Shown: positions 41,143 through 48,999 of the stretch, in pieces | Layout: every line of letters starts with the position of its first letter | Numbering within the stretch: position 1 is the first letter of the stretch | Assembly: GCA_023132895.1 (NCBI GenBank) | Contig: JAGLXL010000001.1 | Span: 124,001 to 188,000 of the forward strand | DNA length: 64,000 nt | Direction: 5' to 3' | Origin: Nanobdellota archaeon | GTDB lineage: Archaea > Nanobdellota > Nanobdellia > Woesearchaeales > JAGLXL01 | The notes under the pieces: model-generated | Database searches by the model: none | Seen by the model: only the letters and a program-made list of their open reading frames with translations | What the model was told of the DNA's origin: nothing | Position numbers and translations under genes: made by a program

Positions 41143-41207
41143 GTCTTGAAAGCCATTTTTTGGCTTTTAAGACACCAAAATTCCTTTTTTTAAGGAATTT
41201 TTAGTGT
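41143..41207. repeat. Paired stem-loop element at 3' end of the phosphohexomutase gene
   Basis: First hairpin GTCT, TG, AAAGCC, loop, GGCTTT, TA, AGAC (41143-41173). Second ACAC, CA, AAATTCC, loop, GGAATTT, TTA, GTGT (41172-41207). It covers the stop codon of the gene ending at 41201 and could double as a transcription terminator. Confidence 0.7.
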
Positions 41208-42508
41208 TTTATAAGCTTAATTAGCTCTTGTGTCTTTTGCTTTATTAATTCTTCAGAATTAGCTTCAAGGTTTAATCTGATTAAGGGTTCAGTGTTGCTT
41301 TTTCTTAAATTAAACCACCAATCATCGTATTCGACTGTGATGCCATCTAAGTGAGAGATTTTGGCGTCTTTATAGTGGTCTTGGATTTCCTTGATTTTAG
41401 CGTCTTTGTCTTTGACTTCAAAGTTAGTTTCATTGATTTTATGGTATTTCTGGTATTTCTTGATTAATTGTGAAAAAGGCAGTTCTGACTGTGATAAGAT
41501 ATTAAGGACTTTAATAGCTGCTAAAACAGCTGAATCTGTGTAAGAGAGTTCTTTGAAATAATAATGGCCGCTGACTTCTCCGCCAAAAGCAGCGTCTTTT
41601 TCCCGCATTACTTTTTTGATGAAGTAATGGCCAACTTTGCTGGGAATGGGGATGCTATTGTTTTCTTGGACAATCTCTTTGACAATTTTACTTGAACGGA
41701 CATCATAAACAATTTTTTGACTTGGCATCTGGTCTGCGATTAAGGCAGTGATTAAGTCCATAGGGATGACATGGCCTTGTTCGTCGATGAATCCAGCACG
41801 GTCGCCATCTCCGTCAAAAGCAAGACCTAAATGAGCGTTTTGTTTTTTGACTTCTTCCTGGAGATCCTGAAGAGTTTCTAATTTTAAAGGGTTGGCTTCA
41901 TGATTTGGGAAGCTGAGATCGATTTCCTGATAAAGGTAAGTTGTTTCCAAAGAAAGGTCTTTAAAAATTTTAGGAATGGTGAGGCCACACATACCATTGC
42001 CAGTATCAATGACTACTTTCAAGGGCCTTTTGATTTCTGCAAAAGAAAGGATTTTTTCTTTGTAATTGTCAAAAATATTTTTTTCAATAATCTCTCCTTT
42101 TTTATCCATGGCCATGAATTGATTTTCATCGATGATGTTTTTGAGTTCTTGGATGTCCTGGCCGCCGATTGGAATAGCATCATGAAGGGTCATTTTCATC
42201 CCATTGTATTTTGAAGGATTATGAGAGGCAGTAACCATGATGCCGGCTTCTGCTTTGAGGTGTGAGACAGCGAAGTAAAACATGGGTGTGGTTGAAAGGC
42301 CAATGTCAATTATTTCAGCGCCTGTTTTGAGAAGGGTATTGACCAAAGCATGAACTAAGGGCGGAGAATGCGGTCTTTGGTCATGGCCAACAACAATTTT
42401 TTTGGTTTTGGTTTTGGTGATGAAAGCTCTGGCGATTTTTTTGATGATTTCTTCATTTAGTTCGTCTGGGTAGATACCGCGGATATCATAAGCTTTAAAG
42501 ATGCTCAT
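41201..42508 (-). CDS. Phosphomannomutase/phosphoglucomutase
   Basis: Converts hexose-6-phosphate to hexose-1-phosphate for sugar-nucleotide synthesis. Family marks: FKAYDIRGIYPDEL, the phosphoserine loop TASHNPSKYNGMK, metal loop AFDGDGDRAGFID, sugar-binding GGEVSGHYYF and phosphate-binding SNTEPLIRLNLE. The ATG at 42508 overlaps the upstream gene's stop (ATGA) and fits the family N-terminus; a GTG five codons earlier is less likely. Confidence 0.94.
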   Translation of the reverse strand: MSIFKAYDIRGIYPDELNEEIIKKIARAFITKTKTKKIVVGHDQRPHSPPLVHALVNTLLKTGAEIIDIGLSTTPMFYFAVSHLKAEAGIMVTASHNPSKYNGMKMTLHDAIPIGGQDIQELKNIIDENQFMAMDKKGEIIEKNIFDNYKEKILSFAEIKRPLKVVIDTGNGMCGLTIPKIFKDLSLETTYLYQEIDLSFPNHEANPLKLETLQDLQEEVKKQNAHLGLAFDGDGDRAGFIDEQGHVIPMDLITALIADQMPSQKIVYDVRSSKIVKEIVQENNSIPIPSKVGHYFIKKVMREKDAAFGGEVSGHYYFKELSYTDSAVLAAIKVLNILSQSELPFSQLIKKYQKYHKINETNFEVKDKDAKIKEIQDHYKDAKISHLDGITVEYDDWWFNLRKSNTEPLIRLNLEANSEELIKQKTQELIKLIKH

Positions 42509-43206
42509 TTTAGTCCTTGCCACTTTTTTTGTGCGATTAAATATTTATTTAAATCGTCAGTTGGAAACCATTGGCTTGGGTGCTGGTAAGCATAAACGCC
42601 TTGAGTTAGTTTTTCAAAACAATCTTTTTCAATTGAGCATTTGCCTTCTGGCAGCAGGTCTAATACTTTTGGTTCAATAAAATAAGCTCCGGCATTGTTT
42701 AAGTTAGTTGGTGCTTCTTCTTTTGAAGGTTTTTCTATAAATCTGGTGATTTGGTCTCCATTTAATTCAGCAATGCCAAATTTAGTGACATCGTCAACTG
42801 GGTACAAAGCGATGGTGATTTTAGCTTTGTTTTTTTCGTGGATTTCAGACATTTTTTTGTAGTTGAAGTCTGAGAGATTATCTCCATTAAGAACAAGGAA
42901 GGTTTCTTTGATTCCTTGGGAGGCTAATTTAGTTGCGCCGCCGGTGCCTAAAGGCTGTTCTTCTATTAGATATTGTATATTGACGCCGAATTTTTTTCCA
43001 TCTCCAAGGAATTCTTTGATTTTTTCTGCTTTGTAACCAACGGCTAAGATAATGTTTTTGATATTCTGGTTTTTTAGGTTTTCAATGGTATGAGCCAGAA
43101 TAGGTTTGTCATTGATTGGGAGAAGAGGTTTGGGAGTGGCTAGAGTTAAAGGTCTGAGACGTTCACCTACACCACCGGCCAGAATGATAGCTGTTTTAGG
43201 ATACAT
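42505..43206 (-). CDS. Sugar-1-phosphate nucleotidyltransferase
   Basis: A 233-residue NDP-hexose pyrophosphorylase (mannose-1-P guanylyl- or glucose-1-P thymidylyl-type). It has ILAGGVGERLRPLTLATPKP, the nucleotide-binding signature, then LGTGGATKLASQGI, VLNGDNLSDFNY and FIEKPSKEE. The substrate cannot be fixed by eye. It is coupled to the phosphohexomutase (ATGA overlap), so the pair makes an activated hexose, plausibly GDP-mannose for the glycan genes at 3741-8108. Confidence 0.92.
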   Translation of the reverse strand: MYPKTAIILAGGVGERLRPLTLATPKPLLPINDKPILAHTIENLKNQNIKNIILAVGYKAEKIKEFLGDGKKFGVNIQYLIEEQPLGTGGATKLASQGIKETFLVLNGDNLSDFNYKKMSEIHEKNKAKITIALYPVDDVTKFGIAELNGDQITRFIEKPSKEEAPTNLNNAGAYFIEPKVLDLLPEGKCSIEKDCFEKLTQGVYAYQHPSQWFPTDDLNKYLIAQKKWQGLK

Positions 43207-43251
43207 TTTTTTATTTTAAATTTTTTGATTTAAATATTTTGTTAAAGCTAC

Positions 43252-43497
43252 TTAACTATTTTGAAGAGGCGGGCTTGGATAATTCTTAACTCTTTTGTAA
43301 ATTATAAAAGATACAAAAAAAATTAACTTAGCACCGATGATAATAAAAAGATAACTGATCCATGAAGGTTTTTCTATTAGAGTAGAATCACAAGCCTCTC
43401 CTGAGCAGGGCCGGCCAACCACCAAGCCAGTGATTCCTTCTTGAAGAAAAAAAATACCTAAAATGGCAAGAATAGTGAAGAGGATAATGTATTTCAT
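43252..43497 (-). CDS. Small two-helix membrane protein
   Basis: 81 residues. Hydrophobic segments at 3-27 (ILFTILAILGIFFLQEGITG) and 47-68 (YLFIIIGAKLIFFVSFIIYK). A short external loop contains a CSGEAC pair. The start of LVVGRPC after ITG resembles the ends of many DPANN surface proteins. Family unknown. Confidence 0.55.
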   Translation of the reverse strand: MKYIILFTILAILGIFFLQEGITGLVVGRPCSGEACDSTLIEKPSWISYLFIIIGAKLIFFVSFIIYKRVKNYPSPPLQNS

Positions 43498-43529
43498 AGT
43501 CTCGATTATTCTGGCTAGGTTTATAAAAT

Positions 43530-44786
43530 TTACTGGGCTCTCAAGTCAAATGAAGTAACTTTTTTTATTTTGACTTTAACTGTTTCTCCTAAATTGTAAT
43601 TGCCTTTGACAATAACTGGTTTGTAAGCATAATTTCTGGCGACAAAGGAGTTGTCTTTGCCGATTTCATCTACTATGACACTACCTTCCCAGTTGAGCCA
43701 GCGTTCGTTTTGCATTCTGGCAATGTTGTGGTAGATGTGAGTTAACATTCTAGAACGTTCTTTGGTGTGTTTGGAATGAATCTGGTTTTCCATCTTAGCT
43801 GCTTTTGTTTTTTCTCTGGGCCAGAATCTGGAAATGTTGATGACAGCCGGAGTTGTTTGTTTGATTATATCCAAGGTGTTGTCAAATTGTTTTTCTGTTT
43901 CTCCTGGAAAGCCGGCAATGATATCTGTAGCAAGGGTTATTTCCGGGAGAGGTTGCCTGAATTTTTTTACGATATTTCTGAAATCTTCTGCCAGGTATTT
44001 TCTATTCATTGATTTGAGAATTTCATTGTTGCCTGACTGGACTGGAAGATGCAAGAATTTGAAGATTTTTTCATTTTTGTAGATTTGGATTAATTCGTCA
44101 AGGAATTGGAGAACATGATTTGGGTTCATCATTCCTATCCTTATTTTATAATTGCCTGGTATTTGGGTGAGTTCTTTTAAGAGAGTTGGTAAATTGGTTT
44201 TTATGTCCAAGCCATAGCAGCCAGTATCCTGGGCAGTGAGCCAGATTTCTTTGGCGCCTTGTCTTAAGGCTAATTTGAAACGTTTTTTGATGTCTTCTAT
44301 TTTGTATGATTTGAGATGTCCGCGGGCTAATTTGACTTTGCAGTAAGTGCAGTTGCCGAGGCAACCACGGCAGATAGGGATTATTTCTATAATTGGATTT
44401 TTTCTGATTCTGTATGGTGAAAGGCAGGGATGATCTTTGACTGAAAGGGCGGTGATGATGTTGTCGTTGATGGTTTCTTCAACAACCTGGACAATATTAT
44501 CAATTTGCCTGGTGCCAATGAGAGGGTAGCCTTTGAGTTTTTTTGAATCGGTTTGGGGGATGCAGCCAGCTACGATGATAGGTTTGTTGAGAGTTTTTAT
44601 CTTTTCTAAGAAATTGAAGAATTTGTTTTCAGTTGGTGTTTTGACAGTGCAGGTATTGAGGATGATGAGGTCTGCGTTTTTTAGAGAATTGACTATTTCA
44701 AAACCAGCTTCTTTGAGGAGGCCGGCCATTTGCTCTGAATCTGCAAAGTTAAGAGAACAGCCAGCTGTTTTGATGCATACTTTCAT
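43530..44786 (-). CDS. tRNA t6A methylthiotransferase (CDKAL1/e-MtaB type)
   Basis: Radical SAM enzyme that converts t6A37 to ms2t6A37 in tRNA. N-terminal UPF0004 domain with cysteines in TAGCSLNFADSE, LNTCTV and VAGCIPQ. Radical SAM CxxxCxxC in CRGCLGNCTYCKVKLARGHL. C-terminal TRAM domain (SVIVDEIGKDNSFVARNYAY, KVKIKKV). The ATG giving MKVCIKTAGC fits the family; the frame extends 20 codons upstream without a ribosome site. Confidence 0.93.
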   Translation of the reverse strand: MKVCIKTAGCSLNFADSEQMAGLLKEAGFEIVNSLKNADLIILNTCTVKTPTENKFFNFLEKIKTLNKPIIVAGCIPQTDSKKLKGYPLIGTRQIDNIVQVVEETINDNIITALSVKDHPCLSPYRIRKNPIIEIIPICRGCLGNCTYCKVKLARGHLKSYKIEDIKKRFKLALRQGAKEIWLTAQDTGCYGLDIKTNLPTLLKELTQIPGNYKIRIGMMNPNHVLQFLDELIQIYKNEKIFKFLHLPVQSGNNEILKSMNRKYLAEDFRNIVKKFRQPLPEITLATDIIAGFPGETEKQFDNTLDIIKQTTPAVINISRFWPREKTKAAKMENQIHSKHTKERSRMLTHIYHNIARMQNERWLNWEGSVIVDEIGKDNSFVARNYAYKPVIVKGNYNLGETVKVKIKKVTSFDLRAQ

Positions 44787-44875
44787 GATAAGAATTTTTG
44801 GTGAAGGTGATATATTAAGGTTTTGTGTTTGAGGTCTTAAAAACATTTAAAAGTTAATCTTGTTTACCTTAAAAT

Positions 44876-45160
44876 ATGAATGTGTTACCAACAAAAAATA
44901 AAATAATCATAACAGTTATTCTATTAGTTGTTTCTTTGGTTTTGATTGCTGGTTCTCAATGCTGGGCAGTGTTTTGTGAAGGTTGTTCATACTGTTATTT
45001 CTTTTTTGTTAAGGTAATGATAACTAGTGCAAATTATGAATTGATAAGAGGCGTTAATAATTATATTAGAATTATTTCAGCAATAATCTTTATTTTAAGT
45101 GTCCTGTATTTGTTTTTTTCTTTAGGTTATTTCATTTATTCAAAGATTAAAGAAAAATGA
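44876..45160 (+). CDS. Small membrane protein, 94 aa
   Basis: Two hydrophobic helices at about 11-28 (IIITVILLVVSLVLIAGS) and 65-87 (IRIISAIIFILSVLYLFFSL), with a cysteine-rich loop between (CWAVFCEGCSYC). It is convergent with the cysteine-rich gene at 45162, one base away. No family recognised. Confidence 0.55.
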   Translation: MNVLPTKNKIIITVILLVVSLVLIAGSQCWAVFCEGCSYCYFFFVKVMITSANYELIRGVNNYIRIISAIIFILSVLYLFFSLGYFIYSKIKEK

Positions 45161-45161
45161 T

Positions 45162-45350
45162 TTATTTCTTCAAACTCAAAAATCTTTTTATAGAACGGTC
45201 AAAAGTCTTTTCTACTTCTGGCGGGAAGAAACAAGCTGGCAGTTCCTGATTTTGGATATGGGATCTAAAGCATTCAGGACAATTATTTTTGTTAGGGCAG
45301 CCCGGATAAGTACAAGGACATTTTTCAATTTGTTTGTTTTGCCATCCCAT
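45162..45350 (-). CDS. Cysteine-rich zinc protein (DUF6485-like), 62 aa
   Basis: A compact motif CPCTYPGCPNKNNCPECFRS followed by LPACFF gives at least six cysteines and a histidine, a probable zinc or iron-binding module found in small prokaryotic proteins. There is no membrane segment. The C-terminal helix EKTFDRSIKRFLSLKK is basic. Confidence 0.7.
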   Translation of the reverse strand: MGWQNKQIEKCPCTYPGCPNKNNCPECFRSHIQNQELPACFFPPEVEKTFDRSIKRFLSLKK

Positions 45351-45388
45351 TTTTGTTTAGAAAAAAAAAGATAAAAAAAATAATAAAT

Positions 45389-45547
45389 TTATTCTGAAGG
45401 TGTTTCTTCTTTCTTTTCTTCTGCTGGTTCCTCTGCAGGCTCTTCAGCAGGAGCTTCGTCTCCTCCTTCAGTTGGTTCAGGAGCAGGTTCTTCAGCAGGC
45501 TCTTCTGCTGGTTTTTCTTCTTCTGGTTTTTGTTCTTCTTCTTGCAT
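45389..45547 (-). CDS. Very acidic EPAEE-repeat protein, 52 aa
   Basis: A small gene with a clear GGAGGT ribosome site nine bases before the ATG. The protein is made of Glu, Pro and Ala (QEEEQKPEEEKPAEEPAEEP, then EPTEGGDEAPAEEPAEEPAE) with no other residues of note. The composition resembles the linkers of the lipoproteins nearby. It may be a free disordered protein. No function can be assigned. Confidence 0.6.
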   Translation of the reverse strand: MQEEEQKPEEEKPAEEPAEEPAPEPTEGGDEAPAEEPAEEPAEEKKEETPSE

Positions 45548-45599
45548 TTTTAATATACCTCCTTTGAGTATTATTTTAAATTGAGTAAAGGCCTATCAT

Positions 45600-45923
45600 T
45601 TATAAGGGTTTTTGTTTTCTATCATATAGTTTAAGGTTTTTTGAGTTTAATTTGACAAGTTCCTGGCAAGTTTGATTAAAAGGAAATTCTCGGCAGGGTT
45701 TTGGTCTGACACTATAAATTTTACATCTGTTGTTTTCCAGGAAAATGCATTGTTGATCAATAAATTTTAAGAAGGTCTTGCCTTCAGGGTTTTTTTCTGT
45801 GAAATCTTTATAACCTTTTAATCTGATTCTTAATTTTTCCCAGAAAGATACTTTAACTCTGAGTTTGCAGCAGAAATAGTTGTACTGGCATTTAGGGCAA
45901 TTAACAGAATTATTGAGACTCAT
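45600..45923 (-). CDS. YkgJ-type cysteine-cluster protein
   Basis: A 107-residue protein with CPKCQYNYFCCKL near the N-terminus and CIFLENNRCKIYSVRPKPCR, then EFPFNQTC. This is the UPF0153/YkgJ pattern that may bind zinc or an iron-sulfur cluster. Role unknown, perhaps RNA or protein modification. It overlaps the acidic gene's 3' end (45910-45923). Confidence 0.85.
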   Translation of the reverse strand: MSLNNSVNCPKCQYNYFCCKLRVKVSFWEKLRIRLKGYKDFTEKNPEGKTFLKFIDQQCIFLENNRCKIYSVRPKPCREFPFNQTCQELVKLNSKNLKLYDRKQKPL

Positions 45924-46479
45924 TGGATTGAGTTTCTTCTGGTTTTTCTTCTTCTGTTGTTTCTTCTACAGGTTCTTCTTCTGGAGAAGTCTCTGACTTC
46001 TCTAGACCTTCATCACTTTCGTTCTGAAGTTCATCAGCTTCAACTTCGTCTTTAAACAAATCATCGTCATCCTTTTTCAAGTGAAGGGCTTTTTCAACCT
46101 TTTCAACAACATCTTTGATTTTTTCCATAAAACCTTCTTCTTCTGGTTCTTCTGGCAGTGGTTCTTCTGGTTCTGGCTCTTCTTTTTTTGGCTTTTCTTT
46201 GGCTTCTTCAGCAGCTAACTGGCTTTTCAAATCTTCAAATTCTTTTTTTAATTGTTCAAGTTCAAATCTTTTAGCAGGATTAATCTGGTCTCTGCCAGCA
46301 TCCCATTCAAGAATTTGGAGTTTTTGCCTTAATTCCATTACTTTCTTTTCTAGTTCTTCTTTTGGAGAAGCTTTTGGCTTCTCTAAACCTTTTTGAGAAT
46401 CTTTCTGATTCTCTAAACCTTCCTTTGGAAGCTTCTCGCTTTCGCCTGAAAGCTCTTGTGTTTTAGTTTCTTCAGCCAT
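45910..46479 (-). CDS. Acidic coiled-coil protein with palindrome-encoded repeats
   Basis: 189 residues from the ATG giving MAEETKTQEL; the frame continues 19 codons upstream into a long inverted repeat without a ribosome site. There is a coiled coil at about 45-105 (EELEKKVMELRQKLQILEWD, ELEQLKKEFEDLKSQLAAEE), flanked by Glu/Pro-rich stretches. Peptides of the form GLEKPKASPKEE, GLENQKDSQK and GLEKSETSPEEE are each encoded by a perfect DNA palindrome (46365-46383, 46395-46413, 45984-46002). Family unknown. Confidence 0.65.
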   Translation of the reverse strand: MAEETKTQELSGESEKLPKEGLENQKDSQKGLEKPKASPKEELEKKVMELRQKLQILEWDAGRDQINPAKRFELEQLKKEFEDLKSQLAAEEAKEKPKKEEPEPEEPLPEEPEEEGFMEKIKDVVEKVEKALHLKKDDDDLFKDEVEADELQNESDEGLEKSETSPEEEPVEETTEEEKPEETQSNESQ

Positions 46480-46534
46480 TGAAAAGCAAACAGAAATAAG
46501 TGTTATATAAAGTTTTTGGAAATTAAGAGGCTCC

Positions 46535-46653
46535 ATTCAAAATCTCTCGTTCGCGTCAGTCAAATCAATAAGGCTTTGCTTTTTAATTGACTGCACAAGT
46601 GGTCTTACGATAAGTAATGGATGCTCACTGGTCAAATTGACGAGATTTTGAAT
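46535..46653. repeat. 119-bp element bounded by perfect 12-bp inverted repeats
   Basis: ATTCAAAATCTC (46535-46546) and GAGATTTTGAAT (46642-46653). Complementarity continues imperfectly inward (GTCA, TCAAAT). No coding sequence inside. It is a candidate MITE-like unit or a long-stem RNA between two leftward genes. Confidence 0.55.
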
Positions 46654-46672
46654 ACAACCGGAAATCAAGATA

Positions 46673-46690
46673 CCTAAAAAATTATTTAGG
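46673..46690. terminator. Hairpin at the 3' end of the 46682 gene
   Basis: CCTAAA, loop AAATTA, TTTAGG. It overlaps the stop codon of the leftward gene; a possible terminator. Confidence 0.4.
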
Positions 46691-47572
46691 GAGTTTAGTG
46701 ACAGAATTAAAAAGACGGGTTGAATATTCGAGTCGCTTGAATAGCCCAGCCAGACCGTTCTGGTGTATTGTTGTGTAATAAGCTCCTATTTCTGCAGATT
46801 GACATTGAGAAAAGTATTGGGCAAACAAATCAGAAAGTTCTTTAATAGTTTTTTGGAAAACTTCATAAACGTGATTGCCCTTTTCGCATAATTGGATAAG
46901 TTTTTCTTCTGGTATGTGATGGTTACGTCTGATAAAAGCTTTTTGAGCTGTGTCAAAGGCTAATTTCTGAGTAAGGTCAACAGCTTTCTGGGCATTTTTC
47001 ATAGCAGCATCCCAATCTTTAGGTTTCTCTTTAGCTTTTTTTTCGTATTCTTCAAATTTCTTTATCCTAGCTTTGTAAAGTCCCAAACAAGCACTTAGAA
47101 AATAATGGATAGACTCTTCTTTTTTTTTGTTTGAGTCTTCTTCTATTAATTGGTCTTCCCCATCTAAAATATGGTTTTTTACACAGTCGTCTAAAGAATC
47201 CCCTGCTTCTAAAGAACTATGGATTTCATTAAATTGGACTATGTGAGAAATAGCATTCCTACTATAATCAAAACCTGGACTGTCTTGATGGTTGCCATGG
47301 TTATAAACATTATAAGGGGCGTTATATTTAAGACTGGCAAGAAATGCTTTTTCTTTCAGCTCTTCAGCTTTGAGAGCTTGGGTTTTTCTTTTTGTAAATG
47401 TTTGTTGGCTTCTATCAAAAATACCCAAGCCCTTGGCTATCTCGTTTTTGTCAACGCTGCCATTCTTTGGGCGAGGTCTTTGAGGAGTCTCTTGTCTATC
47501 TTCAACTTCTAGTTCTCCACGTTTCTTTCTCACTCTAGCCAGTAAGGCTTTAAATGAATCTGTTTTTTCCAT
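46682..47572 (-). CDS. Hypothetical protein, 296 aa
   Basis: A basic N-terminus (FKALLARVRKKRGELEVEDR) and a largely helical body with HGNHQDSPGFDYSRNAISHI, IHYFLSACLGLYKARIKKFE and FIRRNHHIPEEKLIQLCEKG. Several histidines are spread along it but there is no recognised motif. Soluble. It precedes the lipoprotein TPR gene on the same strand with a 200-bp AT-rich gap carrying its promoter. Family unknown. Confidence 0.55.
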   Translation of the reverse strand: MEKTDSFKALLARVRKKRGELEVEDRQETPQRPRPKNGSVDKNEIAKGLGIFDRSQQTFTKRKTQALKAEELKEKAFLASLKYNAPYNVYNHGNHQDSPGFDYSRNAISHIVQFNEIHSSLEAGDSLDDCVKNHILDGEDQLIEEDSNKKKEESIHYFLSACLGLYKARIKKFEEYEKKAKEKPKDWDAAMKNAQKAVDLTQKLAFDTAQKAFIRRNHHIPEEKLIQLCEKGNHVYEVFQKTIKELSDLFAQYFSQCQSAEIGAYYTTIHQNGLAGLFKRLEYSTRLFNSVTKLPK

Positions 47573-47774
47573 GGTATGTATTTAGGCTTTTTTTATTAAT
47601 AAAGATACTTAATAAGCTTAATTTTTAAAGCTTGTTTTGGGCTTTTTTTGTTTTTTAAAGCTTAAATTATGTTTTTTAAACTTTATAGACAGAAAAACAC
47701 AATAAATGTCTTTGTAATGATAAATTAGGTAGAATTAGTATATAAATCTTTTGTTTTTAATCACTATAAAGTAG

Positions 47775-48299
47775 TTACTTTACTCTGACTTTTTCTAGAT
47801 ATTCTTTAGCTGGGATACATCCTGGGTCCAATTCTAGGGCTTCGAGCAAGTTCAAAATGGTTTTTTTGAAGTATTCATTTTTTTTAGTTAAATATTCTTT
47901 TTGAGGGTTTTGATTGTGTTTATCATTATACTCTTTAAATAGCCACCAATAAGAAGCTCCAAGGTGGAAATAAATGACAGCAGCTTTTTTCTTATCTTTT
48001 TCGTCTTCTTTAGGTATTAATTCAGCGGCTTTACAATACCAAATGACTGCTTCCTGGTATTTTTCTTCCTCAAAATTTTTATCACCAATGGCGCCACACA
48101 AAGTTATTAAAGTGTGTAAAATAGGAAGAGAATATTCTTGTTTTAAGGCAATTTCCAATTGTTGGGCTGATTCTTCTAATTTACCTTGATTACAAAGCTT
48201 CTCGCTGTATTTTATTCTTCCTTCTAAGGTTAATGGTTCTTGTTTGGGGCAACCAAGACCGATGCCTAGGAGAGCAATAAGAACAGATTCTCTTAACAT
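47775..48299 (-). CDS. TPR-repeat lipoprotein
   Basis: N-terminus LRESVLIALLGIGLGC with a lipobox-like cysteine at residue 17, then tetratricopeptide repeats: GRIKYSEKLCNQGKLEESAQ, EEEKYQEAVIWYCKAAELIP and KTILNLLEALELDPGCIPAK. It probably forms a surface-tethered protein-binding scaffold. No ribosome site is obvious, so the message may be leaderless. Confidence 0.7.
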   Translation of the reverse strand: MLRESVLIALLGIGLGCPKQEPLTLEGRIKYSEKLCNQGKLEESAQQLEIALKQEYSLPILHTLITLCGAIGDKNFEEEKYQEAVIWYCKAAELIPKEDEKDKKKAAVIYFHLGASYWWLFKEYNDKHNQNPQKEYLTKKNEYFKKTILNLLEALELDPGCIPAKEYLEKVRVK

Positions 48300-48331
48300 C
48301 CATATATTATAGAATTCTAAGTTTAAATAAT

Positions 48332-48865
48332 TTATGCTGCTTTTTCGTCAACAATTTTTTGAAATTCGTTTTGGAAGACTCTGGCATAGCGTTCCATGAC
48401 CAATTCCACTAAACTCATGTATTTAAGGTATTTTGGCCCAAAAGAATCAGAGACATTGAAGGTTTCTTTAAAAATCATTTGATTAGTAACGTCACCATCT
48501 GGATTTTTTTGACGAGCTCTTCTGACAGCAACAGCATATTGTAAAGTGTGGACAAGACCATGAAGATTATTTTCATTTTCTCTCTTAGAGCCAAAAATAT
48601 CTTGTCTAAGAGCTAATTCAGTGGCAGTGACCAAATCTATACCTTTGCCTTTTTCTTGATAATAATGCTGGATTTCTAAAACTCTTTTTTCATTATTGGT
48701 AAAATATTTTAACAAAGATTCTTCTAAAAGGCAAAAACCTTCATAATCAAGATGGACGCCATAGAGGGCTAGACCTAAACGTTCTTGTTCTAATCTTTCC
48801 TTTTCTGTCGTTTCTTCTTGTTCTATTTTTTTCTTTTCAGCCTTTGTTTCTTCCATATGTTTCAT
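48332..48865 (-). CDS. Hypothetical protein, 177 aa
   Basis: The first 30 residues are a charged Glu/Lys coiled coil (KAEKKKIEQEETTEKERLEQ). The rest is a helical domain (YFTNNEKRVLEIQHYYQEKG, NLHGLVHTLQYAVAVRRARQ). It may start at the second ATG (MEETKAEK). Family unknown. It is divergent from the DNA ligase gene. Confidence 0.55.
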   Translation of the reverse strand: MKHMEETKAEKKKIEQEETTEKERLEQERLGLALYGVHLDYEGFCLLEESLLKYFTNNEKRVLEIQHYYQEKGKGIDLVTATELALRQDIFGSKRENENNLHGLVHTLQYAVAVRRARQKNPDGDVTNQMIFKETFNVSDSFGPKYLKYMSLVELVMERYARVFQNEFQKIVDEKAA

Positions 48866-48999
48866 GGTGAAAGAATTTGTTTTTAAGAGTTGTTATATGA
48901 AATATATATTGGAGTGTTTTTGATTTCAAAGAGATTTTTGGAGTTTTAGAGATGTCCATCTCCAAAACTTTTAAATAGGGAAATAACTTAATTTTGGAT

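Noticed and set aside
46115-46396. Rightward serine-rich protein
   Set aside because: It is the antisense shadow of the Glu/Pro-rich acidic protein.
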